Shown here piece by piece: positions 1-9,265 of a stretch of 64,000 bases of DNA (the first letter of the stretch is position 1; each line of letters opens with the position of its first letter). The notes under the pieces were generated by a model that saw only the letters and a program-made list of their open reading frames with translations, had not been told where the DNA came from and did not search any database. The stretch covers positions 1 through 64,000 of the forward strand of contig CAZSVM010000005.1 in NCBI GenBank assembly GCA_964610315.1, in the 5' to 3' direction. The DNA is from JAQVEM01 sp964610315 (GTDB lineage Bacteria > Actinomycetota > Humimicrobiia > Humimicrobiales > Humimicrobiaceae). Made by a program: the position numbers and the translations under genes.

Positions 1-2
1 TG

Positions 3-65
3 ACATTTTCCCTGAATAGGTTAGAGGTGACAATATCGCAGAACAACAACAATTTAAATTTGTAA
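3..65 (+). CDS. Possible 3' end of a truncated upstream gene
   Basis: One frame is open from the window edge to a TAA at 63-65, encoding about 20 residues rich in Asn and Leu. It ends just before a good promoter, which fits the tail of an upstream gene. The stretch is too short to assign to a family and could be chance. Confidence 0.2.
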   Translation, partial: TFSLNRLEVTISQNNNNLNL

Positions 66-68
66 AAG

Positions 69-96
69 TTGTAAAAATCTGAAAAAATAGTATAAT
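69..96 (+). promoter_or_regulatory. Sigma-70 type promoter for the HIT gene
   Basis: A TTGTAA -35 box at 69-74 and a perfect TATAAT -10 box at 91-96 are separated by 16 bp. The leader to the HIT start at 205 would be about 100 nt. It contains a perfect 8-bp inverted repeat, ACGGAATT/AATTCCGT, at 158-165 and 176-183 with a 10-nt loop, about 20 nt before the start codon. Confidence 0.55.
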
Positions 97-204
97 CTCC
101 CATTTAGAATAGGATTGGTTATATAGAAGTATATAAAGAATTTTATAAATATAAAATACGGAATTTTATAAAGGAAATTCCGTAAATGGAAAGTTTTAAA
201 AATA

Positions 205-549
205 ATGGAAGGTTGTCTTTTTTGTAAAATTATAAATAAGGAGATTAAAAGCAGTATAGTATTTGAAAATGATAATGTTTTGATATTTGAGGATATATCG
301 CCTAAAGCACCGGTGCATCTTCTGGCTGTTCCAAAGAAACATGTCAGTTCTATCCTGGAAATTGACAAGCTGGACTGCGAGGTAATTAAAGAATTAATGG
401 AAGCGATGAGTAAGGTAGCACTGGATATGGGTCTGGATAAAGAAGGATTCCGGATAGTTACCAATACCGGTATTGGTGCAGGGCAGAGTGTAAATCACCT
501 ACATTTTCATATACTGGGAAAAAGAAGATTTAACTGGCCTCCAGGCTAA
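205..549 (+). CDS. HIT family (HinT-like) nucleotide hydrolase
   Basis: A 114-residue protein with the full histidine-triad signature HLHFHIL near the C-terminus and an N-terminal CLFCKI segment typical of HinT proteins. HIT proteins of this subfamily hydrolyse purine nucleoside phosphoramidates and related adenylates in the cytosol, the central histidine forming a nucleotidyl intermediate. The length matches the family and nothing appears truncated. The start ATG at 205 has only a weak GGAAAG upstream. In Gram-positive bacteria HIT genes often lie in the same housekeeping neighbourhood as phoH and ybeY, as here. The family call is firm; the physiological substrate is unknown. Confidence 0.92.
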   Translation: MEGCLFCKIINKEIKSSIVFENDNVLIFEDISPKAPVHLLAVPKKHVSSILEIDKLDCEVIKELMEAMSKVALDMGLDKEGFRIVTNTGIGAGQSVNHLHFHILGKRRFNWPPG

Positions 550-639
550 AATTTTATATACCTGTAATAGTTGCCTATTATGTAGCTTCCTGTATATTAA
601 TAATATTATAAAAGGGAAATCTTCCAAAAGGAGGGTATT

Positions 640-1644
640 TTGTCTCCGGTAAAACAAAAATTAAGTGTCGATTTTAAAGGAGAACATTCCATAGCGGAAT
701 TAATTGGAAGCAGGGATGAATTGCTCCGGCTAATTGAGAGAAAATATAATGTGGAGATTTTTGTACTGGGAAATGATCTTGAAATATCGGGTAAGAGTAA
801 GAATGTAAAGGAAGTTGCCAGGTTGATAGAGGAACTGGCTCTTCAGATAAACCTGGGACAGAAACTAAATTCTCAGAAGGTTAGTGATTCAATAAAGATT
901 ATGGAAAATAAACCAAACCTACAGCCTCATGAAGTATTCAAAAACAATATAGTGGTAAACAACGGGAAGAAGATTAAGCCCCGCACCATAGGTCAAAAAA
1001 ACTACATAGAGGCTATTAAAGAAAATACCATTGTTTTTGGAATAGGACCGGCTGGGACCGGTAAAACTTACCTGGCTCTGGCTCTGGCAGTAGAGGCTTT
1101 AAAAGATAATAAGGTAGGACGTATTATATTAATAAAGCCGGTAGTTGAAGCTGGTGAAAAGCTGGGTTACCTGCCGGGAGATATGTATGATAAGGTAAAT
1201 CCTTATCTGCGCCCCTTATACGATGCCTTGTATGAAATGCTGGATGTTGAGAAGTTTCAGCAGTACAGGGATATGGGGATTATTGAAGTGGTTCCCCTTG
1301 CTTATATGAGGGGCAGGACGCTGAATGATTCTTTTATTATTCTGGATGAGGCTCAGAATACATCTCCGGAACAAATGAAGATGTTTCTCACCAGGCTGGG
1401 ATTCGGTTCCAAAATAGTAGTAACCGGAGATATTACCCAGATTGATCTGCCCCATGATAAAGAGTCAGGTTTAATTATAGTGGAGAAGATTTTAAGGGGA
1501 ATACATGGAATTGAATTCATATATCTCAGCTCAAAAGATGTGGTAAGACATGAATTGGTGCAGAGAATTGTAGATGCTTACAAAGAGTACGGAGAAAAAA
1601 ATAAGAGGGAAGAATTGAGTGGCAATAGCAAAAATGACCAATAA
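640..1644 (+). CDS. phoH: PhoH family P-loop ATPase
   Basis: A 334-residue protein. Residues 1-100 resemble the KH-like N-terminal part of PhoH proteins. The PhoH ATPase domain follows, with Walker A GPAGTGKT at 136-143 and a Walker B/DEAQ segment (ILDEAQN) at about 234-240. PhoH proteins are cytosolic ATPases linked to RNA metabolism, often encoded next to ybeY, as here two genes on. The start is a TTG at 640, chosen because a very strong Shine-Dalgarno AAAAGGAGGG (626-635) sits 4 nt before it and no ATG is better placed. The family call is secure; the exact biochemical role is not well defined in the family. Confidence 0.93.
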   Translation: MSPVKQKLSVDFKGEHSIAELIGSRDELLRLIERKYNVEIFVLGNDLEISGKSKNVKEVARLIEELALQINLGQKLNSQKVSDSIKIMENKPNLQPHEVFKNNIVVNNGKKIKPRTIGQKNYIEAIKENTIVFGIGPAGTGKTYLALALAVEALKDNKVGRIILIKPVVEAGEKLGYLPGDMYDKVNPYLRPLYDALYEMLDVEKFQQYRDMGIIEVVPLAYMRGRTLNDSFIILDEAQNTSPEQMKMFLTRLGFGSKIVVTGDITQIDLPHDKESGLIIVEKILRGIHGIEFIYLSSKDVVRHELVQRIVDAYKEYGEKNKREELSGNSKNDQ

Positions 1645-1745
1645 TAAGGAAAATAGAAAATTAATAAGGAAAAAAAAGAAATTATAAATATAAAAGGAAA
1701 TAATTTTTATATTTTATTTACAGGCGGCCGATATAGGCGATTAAA

Positions 1746-3938
1746 ATGATAGCCAAAGATAAAAAAAATAAAGATTTTCAAGAAACCGAAAAAGGTAAAC
1801 TGGAAAAAATAAGGAATTTTACCAGTAAATATTTCTCTTTCAGAAGTAAAATTGCTCAGAGGATATATATATTGATTTTAACACTGGCTGCAGTAGTAGC
1901 TGTTCTTTCCTATAATTATGCTCCTGATATAGGAATAGAACTGGGAAAGCCCAGTCCCAGAACCATTAAGGCAACCAGAAGTATAGAATTTGAGGATGTA
2001 GCAAAAACAGAGGAAGACAGAAATACAAATGAAGCAGAAGTAGAAGATGTGTATATTTATGATATAGATGTCTTAAATGGCGAAGAAGGAGCACTTTACC
2101 AGATAAGGTATTTTTATCTTTTGACCGGAATAGTTCAAAAAAAAGAAGACAAGACCTTTGAAGAAAAGGTTGATTATATGAATAACCTTCTGAGCGGGCA
2201 GTATCCGGGCTCCATTATTTCCCTTGCTCTGAACCTTTCACCGGATGATCTTAACCTGCTTATGAACAAAAGTCAGGATATAGCCAGGGAAATAATGAAA
2301 GAGGAAATCAAACCGACTGAGGTGGATGTTGCCAAAAATGAAGCTATAAGTCTTGCCAGAGCGGATAAAGATATAAAAGCAGAGGACATTCCCATAATAA
2401 CCAGCGTTCTGGAAAACAATATCAAACCTACGGCAGTTTTTGATCCTTTAGCTACCGAGAAAGCAAGACAGGAAGCCAGATTGAATACCATTCCTCACAT
2501 GGTATCCATACTTGAAGGTCAGACAATTGTTTTTGAGGGAGAGATTGTCAATGAAAGCGATATTATTATACTGACCAAGTTAGGCCTACTTCAGACTGGA
2601 TTTAACTGGAAAAGATTTCTATATATATTCTTTATATCTTCGGTAACGCTGCTCCTGTTTGGAGTTTATATTTTTAAATTCAATTTGAATATTTTTAATA
2701 ATACCAAAAAACTGGTTATTAACGCCCTTCTGGTGGTAATATTTACCGCACTTATAAAGGCGCTTACCATACTTTCGTCCATACATCTAAACTTCTGGAA
2801 TTATCTGTTCCCCATAATTGCGGCGTCCCTTATTTGTACTATACTTTTTGGTGCGCGTATGGCAATGATGCTAACGGTTTGTCTGGGGATATTTGCCGGC
2901 ATTGCCACTGATTTTGATTTCAGTCTGGCTGTTGCCTATATACTGGGAGGTATTTTCTCTACTTATATGGTATCAAAGGTATCCCAGCGATCCGCAGTGA
3001 TGAGAGCAGGATTCTTTAGTTCACTGGTTCTTGCTTTCCTGTTTTTAATCATTAATCTTATCGGCGGTGAGCTGGAAACAATTACCCTGTATACTGTACT
3101 GGGAGTAGTTAACGGTATTATCTGCGCAGTTATTGCCATAGGCTTTCTGCCTTTTATCGAATCTACTTTTAATGTTACAACCGCAATGGGTCTGCTGGAA
3201 CTCTCCAGCACCGATCAGCCGCTGCTTAAGGAACTTCTCATGTCAGCACCGGGTACCTATAACCACAGTATTCTGGTAGGACATCTTGCAGAAAGTGCGG
3301 CAAAATCCATAGGAGCGGATTCGTTACTGGTAAAAGTAGCGGCCCTTTATCATGATCTTGGAAAGATGAAAAGGCCCGAATATTTTTATGAAAATCAATC
3401 GGATATTGAAAATATTCATGACCGTTTAAATCCTTCCATGAGCAGGCATATAATATCAAATCATATAAAAGATGGCCTGGAGATGGCAGTAAGGAATAAA
3501 ATTCCCAGAAAGGTTTTGAATATTATTTCACAGCATCACGGCAATTCCATAATTTCCTATTTTTATGAAAAACAGAAAGACAGGGAGCTGGCTGCCAATG
3601 GTGTTTCAAATGGTCTGAAAGAACATTTCCGTTATCCAGCTAGAAAACCTCAGAGCAAAGAGGCGGCAATTCTTATGCTCGCCGATTCAACAGAAGCAGC
3701 AGTCAGATCCATTGAAAAAGTTACCCCCAAAAAAATCGAACAGATGGTGAATGATATTTTTGAAGATAAATTAAAAGACGGCCAGCTGAATGAAACCAAC
3801 ATAACTTTAAAAGAAATAAATACGGTTAAAAACACCATGATCGATGGCCTTATGTCCATATACCATTCACGGATTTCCTATGATGAAACCGGTTCAAAGA
3901 CAAAAAAGGGTCCGGAGTTAAAAGCGGAGGTAAAGTGA
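1746..3938 (+). CDS. pgpH: 7TM-HD membrane c-di-AMP phosphodiesterase, PgpH/YqfF type
   Basis: A 730-residue membrane protein: cytoplasmic N-terminus, one TM segment at about 37-56, a large extracytoplasmic 7TMR-HDED domain, a block of hydrophobic helices at about 290-480, then a cytoplasmic HD domain. The HD domain shows H507 (in YNHSIL) and the H536-D537 pair in YHDLGKMKRPEYF, with further histidines downstream (QHHG). In Gram-positive bacteria PgpH degrades the second messenger c-di-AMP. The stop overlaps the GTG start of ybeY (GTGA), so the two are translationally coupled; phoH lies upstream. This phoH-yqfF-ybeY order is conserved in Firmicutes. The c-di-AMP substrate is inferred from the family. 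Confidence 0.93.
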   Translation: MIAKDKKNKDFQETEKGKLEKIRNFTSKYFSFRSKIAQRIYILILTLAAVVAVLSYNYAPDIGIELGKPSPRTIKATRSIEFEDVAKTEEDRNTNEAEVEDVYIYDIDVLNGEEGALYQIRYFYLLTGIVQKKEDKTFEEKVDYMNNLLSGQYPGSIISLALNLSPDDLNLLMNKSQDIAREIMKEEIKPTEVDVAKNEAISLARADKDIKAEDIPIITSVLENNIKPTAVFDPLATEKARQEARLNTIPHMVSILEGQTIVFEGEIVNESDIIILTKLGLLQTGFNWKRFLYIFFISSVTLLLFGVYIFKFNLNIFNNTKKLVINALLVVIFTALIKALTILSSIHLNFWNYLFPIIAASLICTILFGARMAMMLTVCLGIFAGIATDFDFSLAVAYILGGIFSTYMVSKVSQRSAVMRAGFFSSLVLAFLFLIINLIGGELETITLYTVLGVVNGIICAVIAIGFLPFIESTFNVTTAMGLLELSSTDQPLLKELLMSAPGTYNHSILVGHLAESAAKSIGADSLLVKVAALYHDLGKMKRPEYFYENQSDIENIHDRLNPSMSRHIISNHIKDGLEMAVRNKIPRKVLNIISQHHGNSIISYFYEKQKDRELAANGVSNGLKEHFRYPARKPQSKEAAILMLADSTEAAVRSIEKVTPKKIEQMVNDIFEDKLKDGQLNETNITLKEINTVKNTMIDGLMSIYHSRISYDETGSKTKKGPELKAEVK

Positions 3939-4405
3939 AAGTAGCACTGGTTAATAATCAGAATGAAGAGAAGCTGGATCTGTATTTAATAAAAAAAATC
4001 TCCAAATATATTTCGGACAAATTTGATAAGGACCCCAGGAGCCAACTCAATATTATTTTTTCGGACAAAAAACAAGTAAGGGAATTAAATAAGAAATACA
4101 GGAACGTAGATAGCGAAACCGACGTCTTGTCCTTTTCATATATTTCCGACAAAGAAAGTATAAACCCTGAATCCAGTTCCTGCACCGTAACCGCGGGAGA
4201 GATATTTATCTGCCCGGAAGTTGCCCGGTTCAATATTTCAGGCCAGGATGAAAACTGGAACCTTAACCTGGAGATAGTACTGCTGATAATACACGGCATA
4301 CTGCATATATATAATTATGACCATGTTGAGGAAAAGGGCAGAGTGGATATGGAAAGCATACAGAACAGTTTGATTTCGGATATAAGAAGTACCTTTGACT
4401 TATAA
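3935..4405 (+). CDS. ybeY: YbeY endoribonuclease (rRNA maturation factor)
   Basis: A 156-residue protein with the UPF0054 zinc signature near the C-terminus: HGILHIYNYDH, whose three histidines bind the metal. YbeY is a metal-dependent endoribonuclease used in 16S rRNA 3'-end maturation and ribosome quality control. The GTG start at 3935 overlaps the pgpH stop by 4 bp and is preceded by GCGGAGG. The usual consensus H-G-x-LH-L-x-G-YDH is altered at one position here (N for G before YDH). The next gene downstream is convergent, so the operon ends here. Confidence 0.92.
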   Translation: MKVALVNNQNEEKLDLYLIKKISKYISDKFDKDPRSQLNIIFSDKKQVRELNKKYRNVDSETDVLSFSYISDKESINPESSSCTVTAGEIFICPEVARFNISGQDENWNLNLEIVLLIIHGILHIYNYDHVEEKGRVDMESIQNSLISDIRSTFDL

Positions 4406-4457
4406 TTTTTAATTTATAAGCTAATTAAATCAATCCTGAAATATTTTATATTACAAT

Positions 4458-5009
4458 TTATTCAGGGGTGAAGGATTCTTCGAATTGGCTCTGTCGGCTT
4501 TCCATCTCTTCCCAGATATCTGCTGGAACTATTTCTCTTAGATAATCAGAGACTGCATCGACCTTTACAGTATCTTCTTTTTTCAGTTCTGCATCGCCCG
4601 GTATTCTGTATTCACTGCCGTTAACTATGATTGTGATTGAGCTATAGCTTCCACCTTCAGCTATTTCGTTAGTTGTTTCCCACTGATCCTTAAGTAAGTT
4701 ATTTTCTATAATTAGTTGGTGAAGGTAGTCTATTTGATTCTGGGAAACTTCAAAATCTACCTCCCAGACTTCCGGGGCAGGGGGTTCTCCATAACCTGGC
4801 TGGTATTCAAACACTCCTTTAAGACCCGGACCAATGGTTATTCTGTAATAATAGTAATACTCTGGAGATAATGTACCTGTATTCCAGTAAAGTTTAACGG
4901 TTAAATCTTCAGCGCTCTCCTGTATATTGGTGCATCCGGTGATGCTTACTAGAATCATTGCCGATAATAAAGTAACAGTTAACGCTATTTTAATATTAAT
5001 ATTTTTCAT
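4458..5009 (-). CDS. Hypothetical lipoprotein
   Basis: A 183-residue protein with an N-terminal hydrophobic signal and a lipobox (SITGC, lipidated Cys at residue 26). The mature part is rich in Tyr, Glu and Asn, with no motif I recognise. It should be anchored to the outer face of the cytoplasmic membrane. It is convergent with ybeY and divergent from the next lipoprotein. The stretch before its ATG is extremely AT-rich with no clear Shine-Dalgarno. Function unknown. Confidence 0.75.
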   Translation of the reverse strand: MKNINIKIALTVTLLSAMILVSITGCTNIQESAEDLTVKLYWNTGTLSPEYYYYYRITIGPGLKGVFEYQPGYGEPPAPEVWEVDFEVSQNQIDYLHQLIIENNLLKDQWETTNEIAEGGSYSSITIIVNGSEYRIPGDAELKKEDTVKVDAVSDYLREIVPADIWEEMESRQSQFEESFTPE

Positions 5010-5230
5010 GATAATTATTTTAATAATATATTAATACAATATTTTAACAATTATTTACAAAAATTAAAAATAATAATTTAATATAAGTTGGAGGAGTAAA
5101 ATGATTTTAATGATTTAATTATTAATTAATTATTAAATATAAACTTTTATTTTAATATTTATTAATATATAATATAATAATAAAATAATTATTAAATATT
5201 AAAATTTATAAAAGAGAGTATGAAAGAAAT

Positions 5231-6520
5231 ATGAAAAAAGTAAATTTAAAAAGATCTTTAGTAATATTATTATCAACAGTTCTCATTTCCGGTTTAATAT
5301 CTTTTACCACTTCTTGTGTACCAGAGCTTTCTTTTGGAGATTTAACGGTTTGTGAGGATATAAACCAGGAAACATTTGAGCCTGTAAGTCAAAAAGACGA
5401 ATTTGATGTCGAAATAAAAAAAATATATGCAACCATAAATTATTATGGTGTTAAGGGGGGAGATAATTATCGCTATAAATGGGTAAATCTGGATACAGGG
5501 GGAAATATTTTAGATGAAACTTCAAAATATTCCGAAGGCAAAAGTAATTATTTTGAAGGATATACTATGTCTTATATCGCAGCCAATGATGAAGTTAAAG
5601 TGTTACCTCCAGGAGATTATAAGGTTGAGTTCTATCATAACGGAGAATTAAAAAGCACAGCAAATTTTGTGATTAAAGAACCCGAGATAAAAATCTTAGA
5701 GGTATCATTGGCAAATGAAGTTGACGAAAATTCTGCCCCTGTAAATGAAACACAACAATTTAATTCAACCGAAATTATATACGCATGTGTTAAGATTAAT
5801 TATTATATTTCGGGAAATAGTCTCAAAGCAAAATGGTATACTGATAATGGTGATTTAATAGTAGAAACTGTAGATGATTTTGATGTGGATTTGTTTGAAT
5901 CTGCATGGATTGCATTTACTCTTGAAGGAGAAGGCAGGGACATACCAGTCGATACTTACAAAGTAGAGATCTATTTAAATGATAATTTATATAACACATA
6001 TGATTTTGAAGTTAGCAATGCGCGGGGAGCAGAAGCCGGAGAAGATATTTTTACCCAGGGAAATACATATTCTAATAACGAATATGGTGTATCTTTTGCT
6101 GTACCGGACAATTGGATATATGCAGAATCGGAGAGTGCTGACGGCCTTGAAGTAAATCTGACTGCACAATCCGGTGACCTACCAATAGGTTTTCTTTTTA
6201 TGGCCAGCCCTACTAATGACTATCCTCCGAGTGATCAGTTTCAGGATTTTGCCAATGAGCTAAGTTCCGATATCGCGGATGAGCATAATTGGGAGTTAGT
6301 TGATGTACAGGAAAATGAGTCGGTAACGAAAAAAGGTATAAAATACCATGATTTTATATATTTATTTAATGACCCGGATAATAATGAGTGGGCTATAGCT
6401 GTGGCATTCTCTGAAAGTAATGACAGACTTTATGTGTTGTTTGCTACGGTAATGTATGATTATTTTAAGATGGGAGAATCCGTATATCTTGGTATTATAG
6501 AGTCGCTGGAGTTCAAATAA
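5231..6520 (+). CDS. Hypothetical lipoprotein with two internal repeats
   Basis: A 429-residue protein with a signal peptide and lipobox-like cysteine (TTSC at about residue 29). Two related beta-rich units follow: one around residues 55-150 (KKIYATINYYGVKGG... YKWVN) and one around 170-260 (EIIYACVKINYYISG... AKWYT), each ending in a segment like PPGDYKVEFYHNGEL or PVDTYKVEIYLNDNL. The C-terminal 140 residues (YGVSFAVPDNWIY...) look like a separate PsbP/DUF1795-like domain, a tentative match. Probably extracytoplasmic and binding rather than enzymatic. It is the second of three adjacent lipoproteins. Confidence 0.75.
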   Translation: MKKVNLKRSLVILLSTVLISGLISFTTSCVPELSFGDLTVCEDINQETFEPVSQKDEFDVEIKKIYATINYYGVKGGDNYRYKWVNLDTGGNILDETSKYSEGKSNYFEGYTMSYIAANDEVKVLPPGDYKVEFYHNGELKSTANFVIKEPEIKILEVSLANEVDENSAPVNETQQFNSTEIIYACVKINYYISGNSLKAKWYTDNGDLIVETVDDFDVDLFESAWIAFTLEGEGRDIPVDTYKVEIYLNDNLYNTYDFEVSNARGAEAGEDIFTQGNTYSNNEYGVSFAVPDNWIYAESESADGLEVNLTAQSGDLPIGFLFMASPTNDYPPSDQFQDFANELSSDIADEHNWELVDVQENESVTKKGIKYHDFIYLFNDPDNNEWAIAVAFSESNDRLYVLFATVMYDYFKMGESVYLGIIESLEFK

Positions 6521-6641
6521 GTTATAAATATAGAAATCTTTAAGTAATGATTCAAAATGAAATTTTACTTCATCATTAAATAAAATATTTTTTATAATTA
6601 ATTGGCAAAAGAAGTCTAATTGTTTTTTTAAATACTGACAG

Positions 6642-7679
6642 ATGAAAAATAAAAAAAATAGAATCTATATAATTTCGACAGTTATTTTACTGTTGATTTC
6701 ATTTCAATTAACTTCGTGCGGTTTGATCGAAGGGATAAACGGAATTTTGAAGGGATTCCAATTTAGTGAACCCGAATCTAAAGAAATTATATTATCAGAC
6801 GAAACTACTCCGGTTGATGATTCGAGTAAAAATGATGATATAGAAACTGATGCTTATTCTGAAACAATGACTAATTCTGATTCTCCGGGTGCAAAACCTT
6901 ATTCTATTACTCCGACAGATAAAAAGGGAATGGAAAATAAAGTTGAGACAGAACATTATATATTTTACTTTAATAATGTAAATGAAGAGTTTTTAAATAT
7001 TTACGCAAAAATAGCCGAAGATGGCAATAAGGGTATAAAGATAATTTTTGGAGAAGATCTGGATAAAAAGATAGAGATTTTTTTATGTGAAAATTTAGAA
7101 GAATTTGAAATGGCAGCGGACGGTATTTCTCCTCCCGGGTTTGATGGAAGTGAGCCGGTAGGCCAATCGGTAAATGGAGCTATTCATATGTATAGAGCAG
7201 AGGAGTTTAAACCCGGACCCGGCGGTATAGATGAAATGCTGAGCTATAAGATAGCTCTTCTACATGAAATAGGACATACCTATTATTTTTGGGTGTATCC
7301 GAATGCAGCGAAAAAAAATGATTGGCTGAATGAAGCGCTGGCAGATAAATCAATAACAGGCGAATATGTTGACCCTTACTCAATTAGTAATGATTTTTTG
7401 AAAGATCTTATCTCAAATGGAAATTTCGTGGCACTTTCCGAATTAGAGAGTAATGGAAGGCGAACCTTTGACCAGGATGGGAATACTATATTTTCTGAAT
7501 ATATTTCATTTGTTAATTTTATTTCTTTACAGTTCGGCTTTAGTATTTTAAATCTACTTCTTGCAGAATATGACGGCTCTGACGATCTTTTAACTTCCCT
7601 TGAAACTGCAACAGAACTGGATTCAGGTTCTTTTGAAGAACAATGGCTGGACGCAATCCGGTATCCCTCTGCATTTTGA
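6642..7679 (+). CDS. Lipoprotein zinc metallopeptidase (HEIGH motif)
   Basis: A 345-residue protein with a signal peptide and lipobox (LTSCG, Cys at about 26), then a low-complexity acidic linker to about residue 95. The peptidase domain carries HEIGHTYYF (HExxH) followed about 20 residues later by NEALAD, whose Glu fits the third zinc ligand of gluzincins such as the peptidase MA-like group. The acidic Ser/Asp/Glu linker would hold the catalytic domain away from the membrane. The substrate cannot be read from the sequence. Confidence 0.75.
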   Translation: MKNKKNRIYIISTVILLLISFQLTSCGLIEGINGILKGFQFSEPESKEIILSDETTPVDDSSKNDDIETDAYSETMTNSDSPGAKPYSITPTDKKGMENKVETEHYIFYFNNVNEEFLNIYAKIAEDGNKGIKIIFGEDLDKKIEIFLCENLEEFEMAADGISPPGFDGSEPVGQSVNGAIHMYRAEEFKPGPGGIDEMLSYKIALLHEIGHTYYFWVYPNAAKKNDWLNEALADKSITGEYVDPYSISNDFLKDLISNGNFVALSELESNGRRTFDQDGNTIFSEYISFVNFISLQFGFSILNLLLAEYDGSDDLLTSLETATELDSGSFEEQWLDAIRYPSAF

Positions 7680-7727
7680 ATAACATCTGAAAATAGCGTA
7701 GTACACTAACCACTTTAAATTTACCTA

Positions 7728-7757
7728 TTGACAAATAATGTAGAATTAGATTAGATA
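7728..7757 (+). promoter_or_regulatory. Promoter before the acetyltransferase-era genes
   Basis: A perfect TTGACA at 7728-7733 is followed after 18 bp by TAGATA at 7752-7757, about 40 bp before the acetyltransferase start. It is the only good -35 element between the lipoproteins and the era cluster. Confidence 0.45.
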
Positions 7758-7798
7758 TATTTTTTTTTAAATTTTTCAGATTAATATTAGCTTCCAGT

Positions 7799-8269
7799 AT
7801 GGAAAATATTGTTTTCCGGGAAATAAAAAATTTTGACTGGAAATTGGTTGAAAAAATCGCAGAACTTGAAAAGAGGAATCTGGGACGGGAAGCATCCATA
7901 AATAAGTGGATTATACCGGTAATAATAAGATACGGGAAATTTATTGTAGCTGAGAAAAATAGCCATAGCTCCGATATTATCGGGGTATGCGAACTTATAA
8001 AGCATTGGAAAAAAGAAAATACTGCTTTTATCCACTCATTTTATGTAGATAAGAAATACAGAAACAAAGGTATCGGCAAAAAGCTTCTGCAGAAGGTAAT
8101 CGATATTTTAAAAAATAATAATTTCAAAGTAATCGAATTAACGGTTGACCCTGATAATGAAGCCGGCGGTCGGCTTTATAAGCTATTCGGTTTTGAGAAA
8201 ATCAGTTTAAGAAAAAATGAATACGGCAGGGGAGCGGACCGTAATTTAATGAGATTAGAATTACAATGA
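7799..8269 (+). CDS. GNAT family N-acetyltransferase
   Basis: A 156-residue protein with the acetyl-CoA binding motif A of the GNAT fold: FYVDKKYRNKGIGKKLLQKV (core RNKGIG). It is followed by a beta-strand/helix segment (ELTVDPDNEAGGRLYKLFGFEKI) typical of the C-terminal half. These enzymes transfer acetyl groups from acetyl-CoA to amines or protein N-termini. It overlaps era by 4 bp (ATGA), so it is co-translated with the GTPase. RimI-like ribosomal protein acetylation is possible, but the acceptor cannot be inferred. Confidence 0.88.
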   Translation: MENIVFREIKNFDWKLVEKIAELEKRNLGREASINKWIIPVIIRYGKFIVAEKNSHSSDIIGVCELIKHWKKENTAFIHSFYVDKKYRNKGIGKKLLQKVIDILKNNNFKVIELTVDPDNEAGGRLYKLFGFEKISLRKNEYGRGADRNLMRLELQ

Positions 8270-9168
8270 ACGAAAATAATTTCAAATCAGGGTTTGTGGG
8301 CCTGATAGGCAGGACCAATGTAGGAAAATCTACATTGATAAATAAAATAATAAATCAGAAAATAGTTATTACTTCCGGCAGGGCGCAGACTACCAGAAAT
8401 AAAATTAATTGTATTTTGAATACCAGAAACTCCCAGATAATTTTTATGGATTGTCCCGGTTTTTTTAAACCAAGAAATCTGCTTGGAAAAAGATTGTACA
8501 GCACCGTTTTAAGTGTGATTGATGATTCTGACTTAATCGTGGTTATGGTGGATGCAGCGGGAGGAATAAGCAGCGGCGATTTTTTTGTTTTTGACCGGAT
8601 AAAATCTAAAACTCAGCCCAAGTTTCTGCTGCTGAATAAAATAGATCTGGTTTCAAAAGACAGGATAGAAAAAGAAAGAGAAAAAATAAAAAGTTTTGAT
8701 TACTTCAACTATATAGGTGAGATTTCGGCAAAAACCGGAGAAAATATTAACGAATTTTTAACATTTTTGACCCAAAAACTTCCAGTGGGCCCCAGATATT
8801 TTGAGAAAGATATTACTACCGATCAACCCCTGGAGAAAGTAATTTCGGAGATAGTAAGGGAAAAATTATTTGCAAATCTATCCCAGGAACTTCCGCACAG
8901 TATAAACGTCAACCTGGAGAGGTTTGAAGAGACCAGAGACAGCAATGGAGAGAAGCTGATGATTATAGGGTGTACCGTCTATACCGAAAGAGAATCACAA
9001 AAAGCTATAATTATCGGCAGGTCTGGAAATATGCTTAAGAAAATAGGAAGAGAAGCAAGATTGGAGCTTGAAAACTGGCTGAAGAGTAAAGTTTTTCTGG
9101 AATTATGGGTCAAAGTTGAAAAAAACTGGACAAAAAGCGAACTTTTACTTAACCGGTTTGGCTACTAA
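8266..9168 (+). CDS. era: GTPase Era, 16S rRNA-binding
   Basis: A 300-residue protein with the TrmE-Era-EngA GTPase core: G1 GRTNVGKST near residue 16, G3 DCPGF, G4 NKID, G5 SAKTG. A C-terminal KH domain includes the GRSGNMLKKIGREAR motif, which matches Era's KH signature. Era binds the 3' end of 16S rRNA and aids 30S maturation. The G3 box reads DCPG rather than the usual DTPG. It overlaps the upstream acetyltransferase and precedes deoC and recO, a common Gram-positive arrangement. Confidence 0.96.
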   Translation: MNENNFKSGFVGLIGRTNVGKSTLINKIINQKIVITSGRAQTTRNKINCILNTRNSQIIFMDCPGFFKPRNLLGKRLYSTVLSVIDDSDLIVVMVDAAGGISSGDFFVFDRIKSKTQPKFLLLNKIDLVSKDRIEKEREKIKSFDYFNYIGEISAKTGENINEFLTFLTQKLPVGPRYFEKDITTDQPLEKVISEIVREKLFANLSQELPHSINVNLERFEETRDSNGEKLMIIGCTVYTERESQKAIIIGRSGNMLKKIGREARLELENWLKSKVFLELWVKVEKNWTKSELLLNRFGY

Positions 9169-9265
9169 TTACCCAAAAGTATTGTTTGAAGCAGAAAGTA
9201 AAAAAAAGAAAAAATTGGACTATGGATTATGTTAAAAATATTATTAGTTCAGGTACGAAAGGCTG

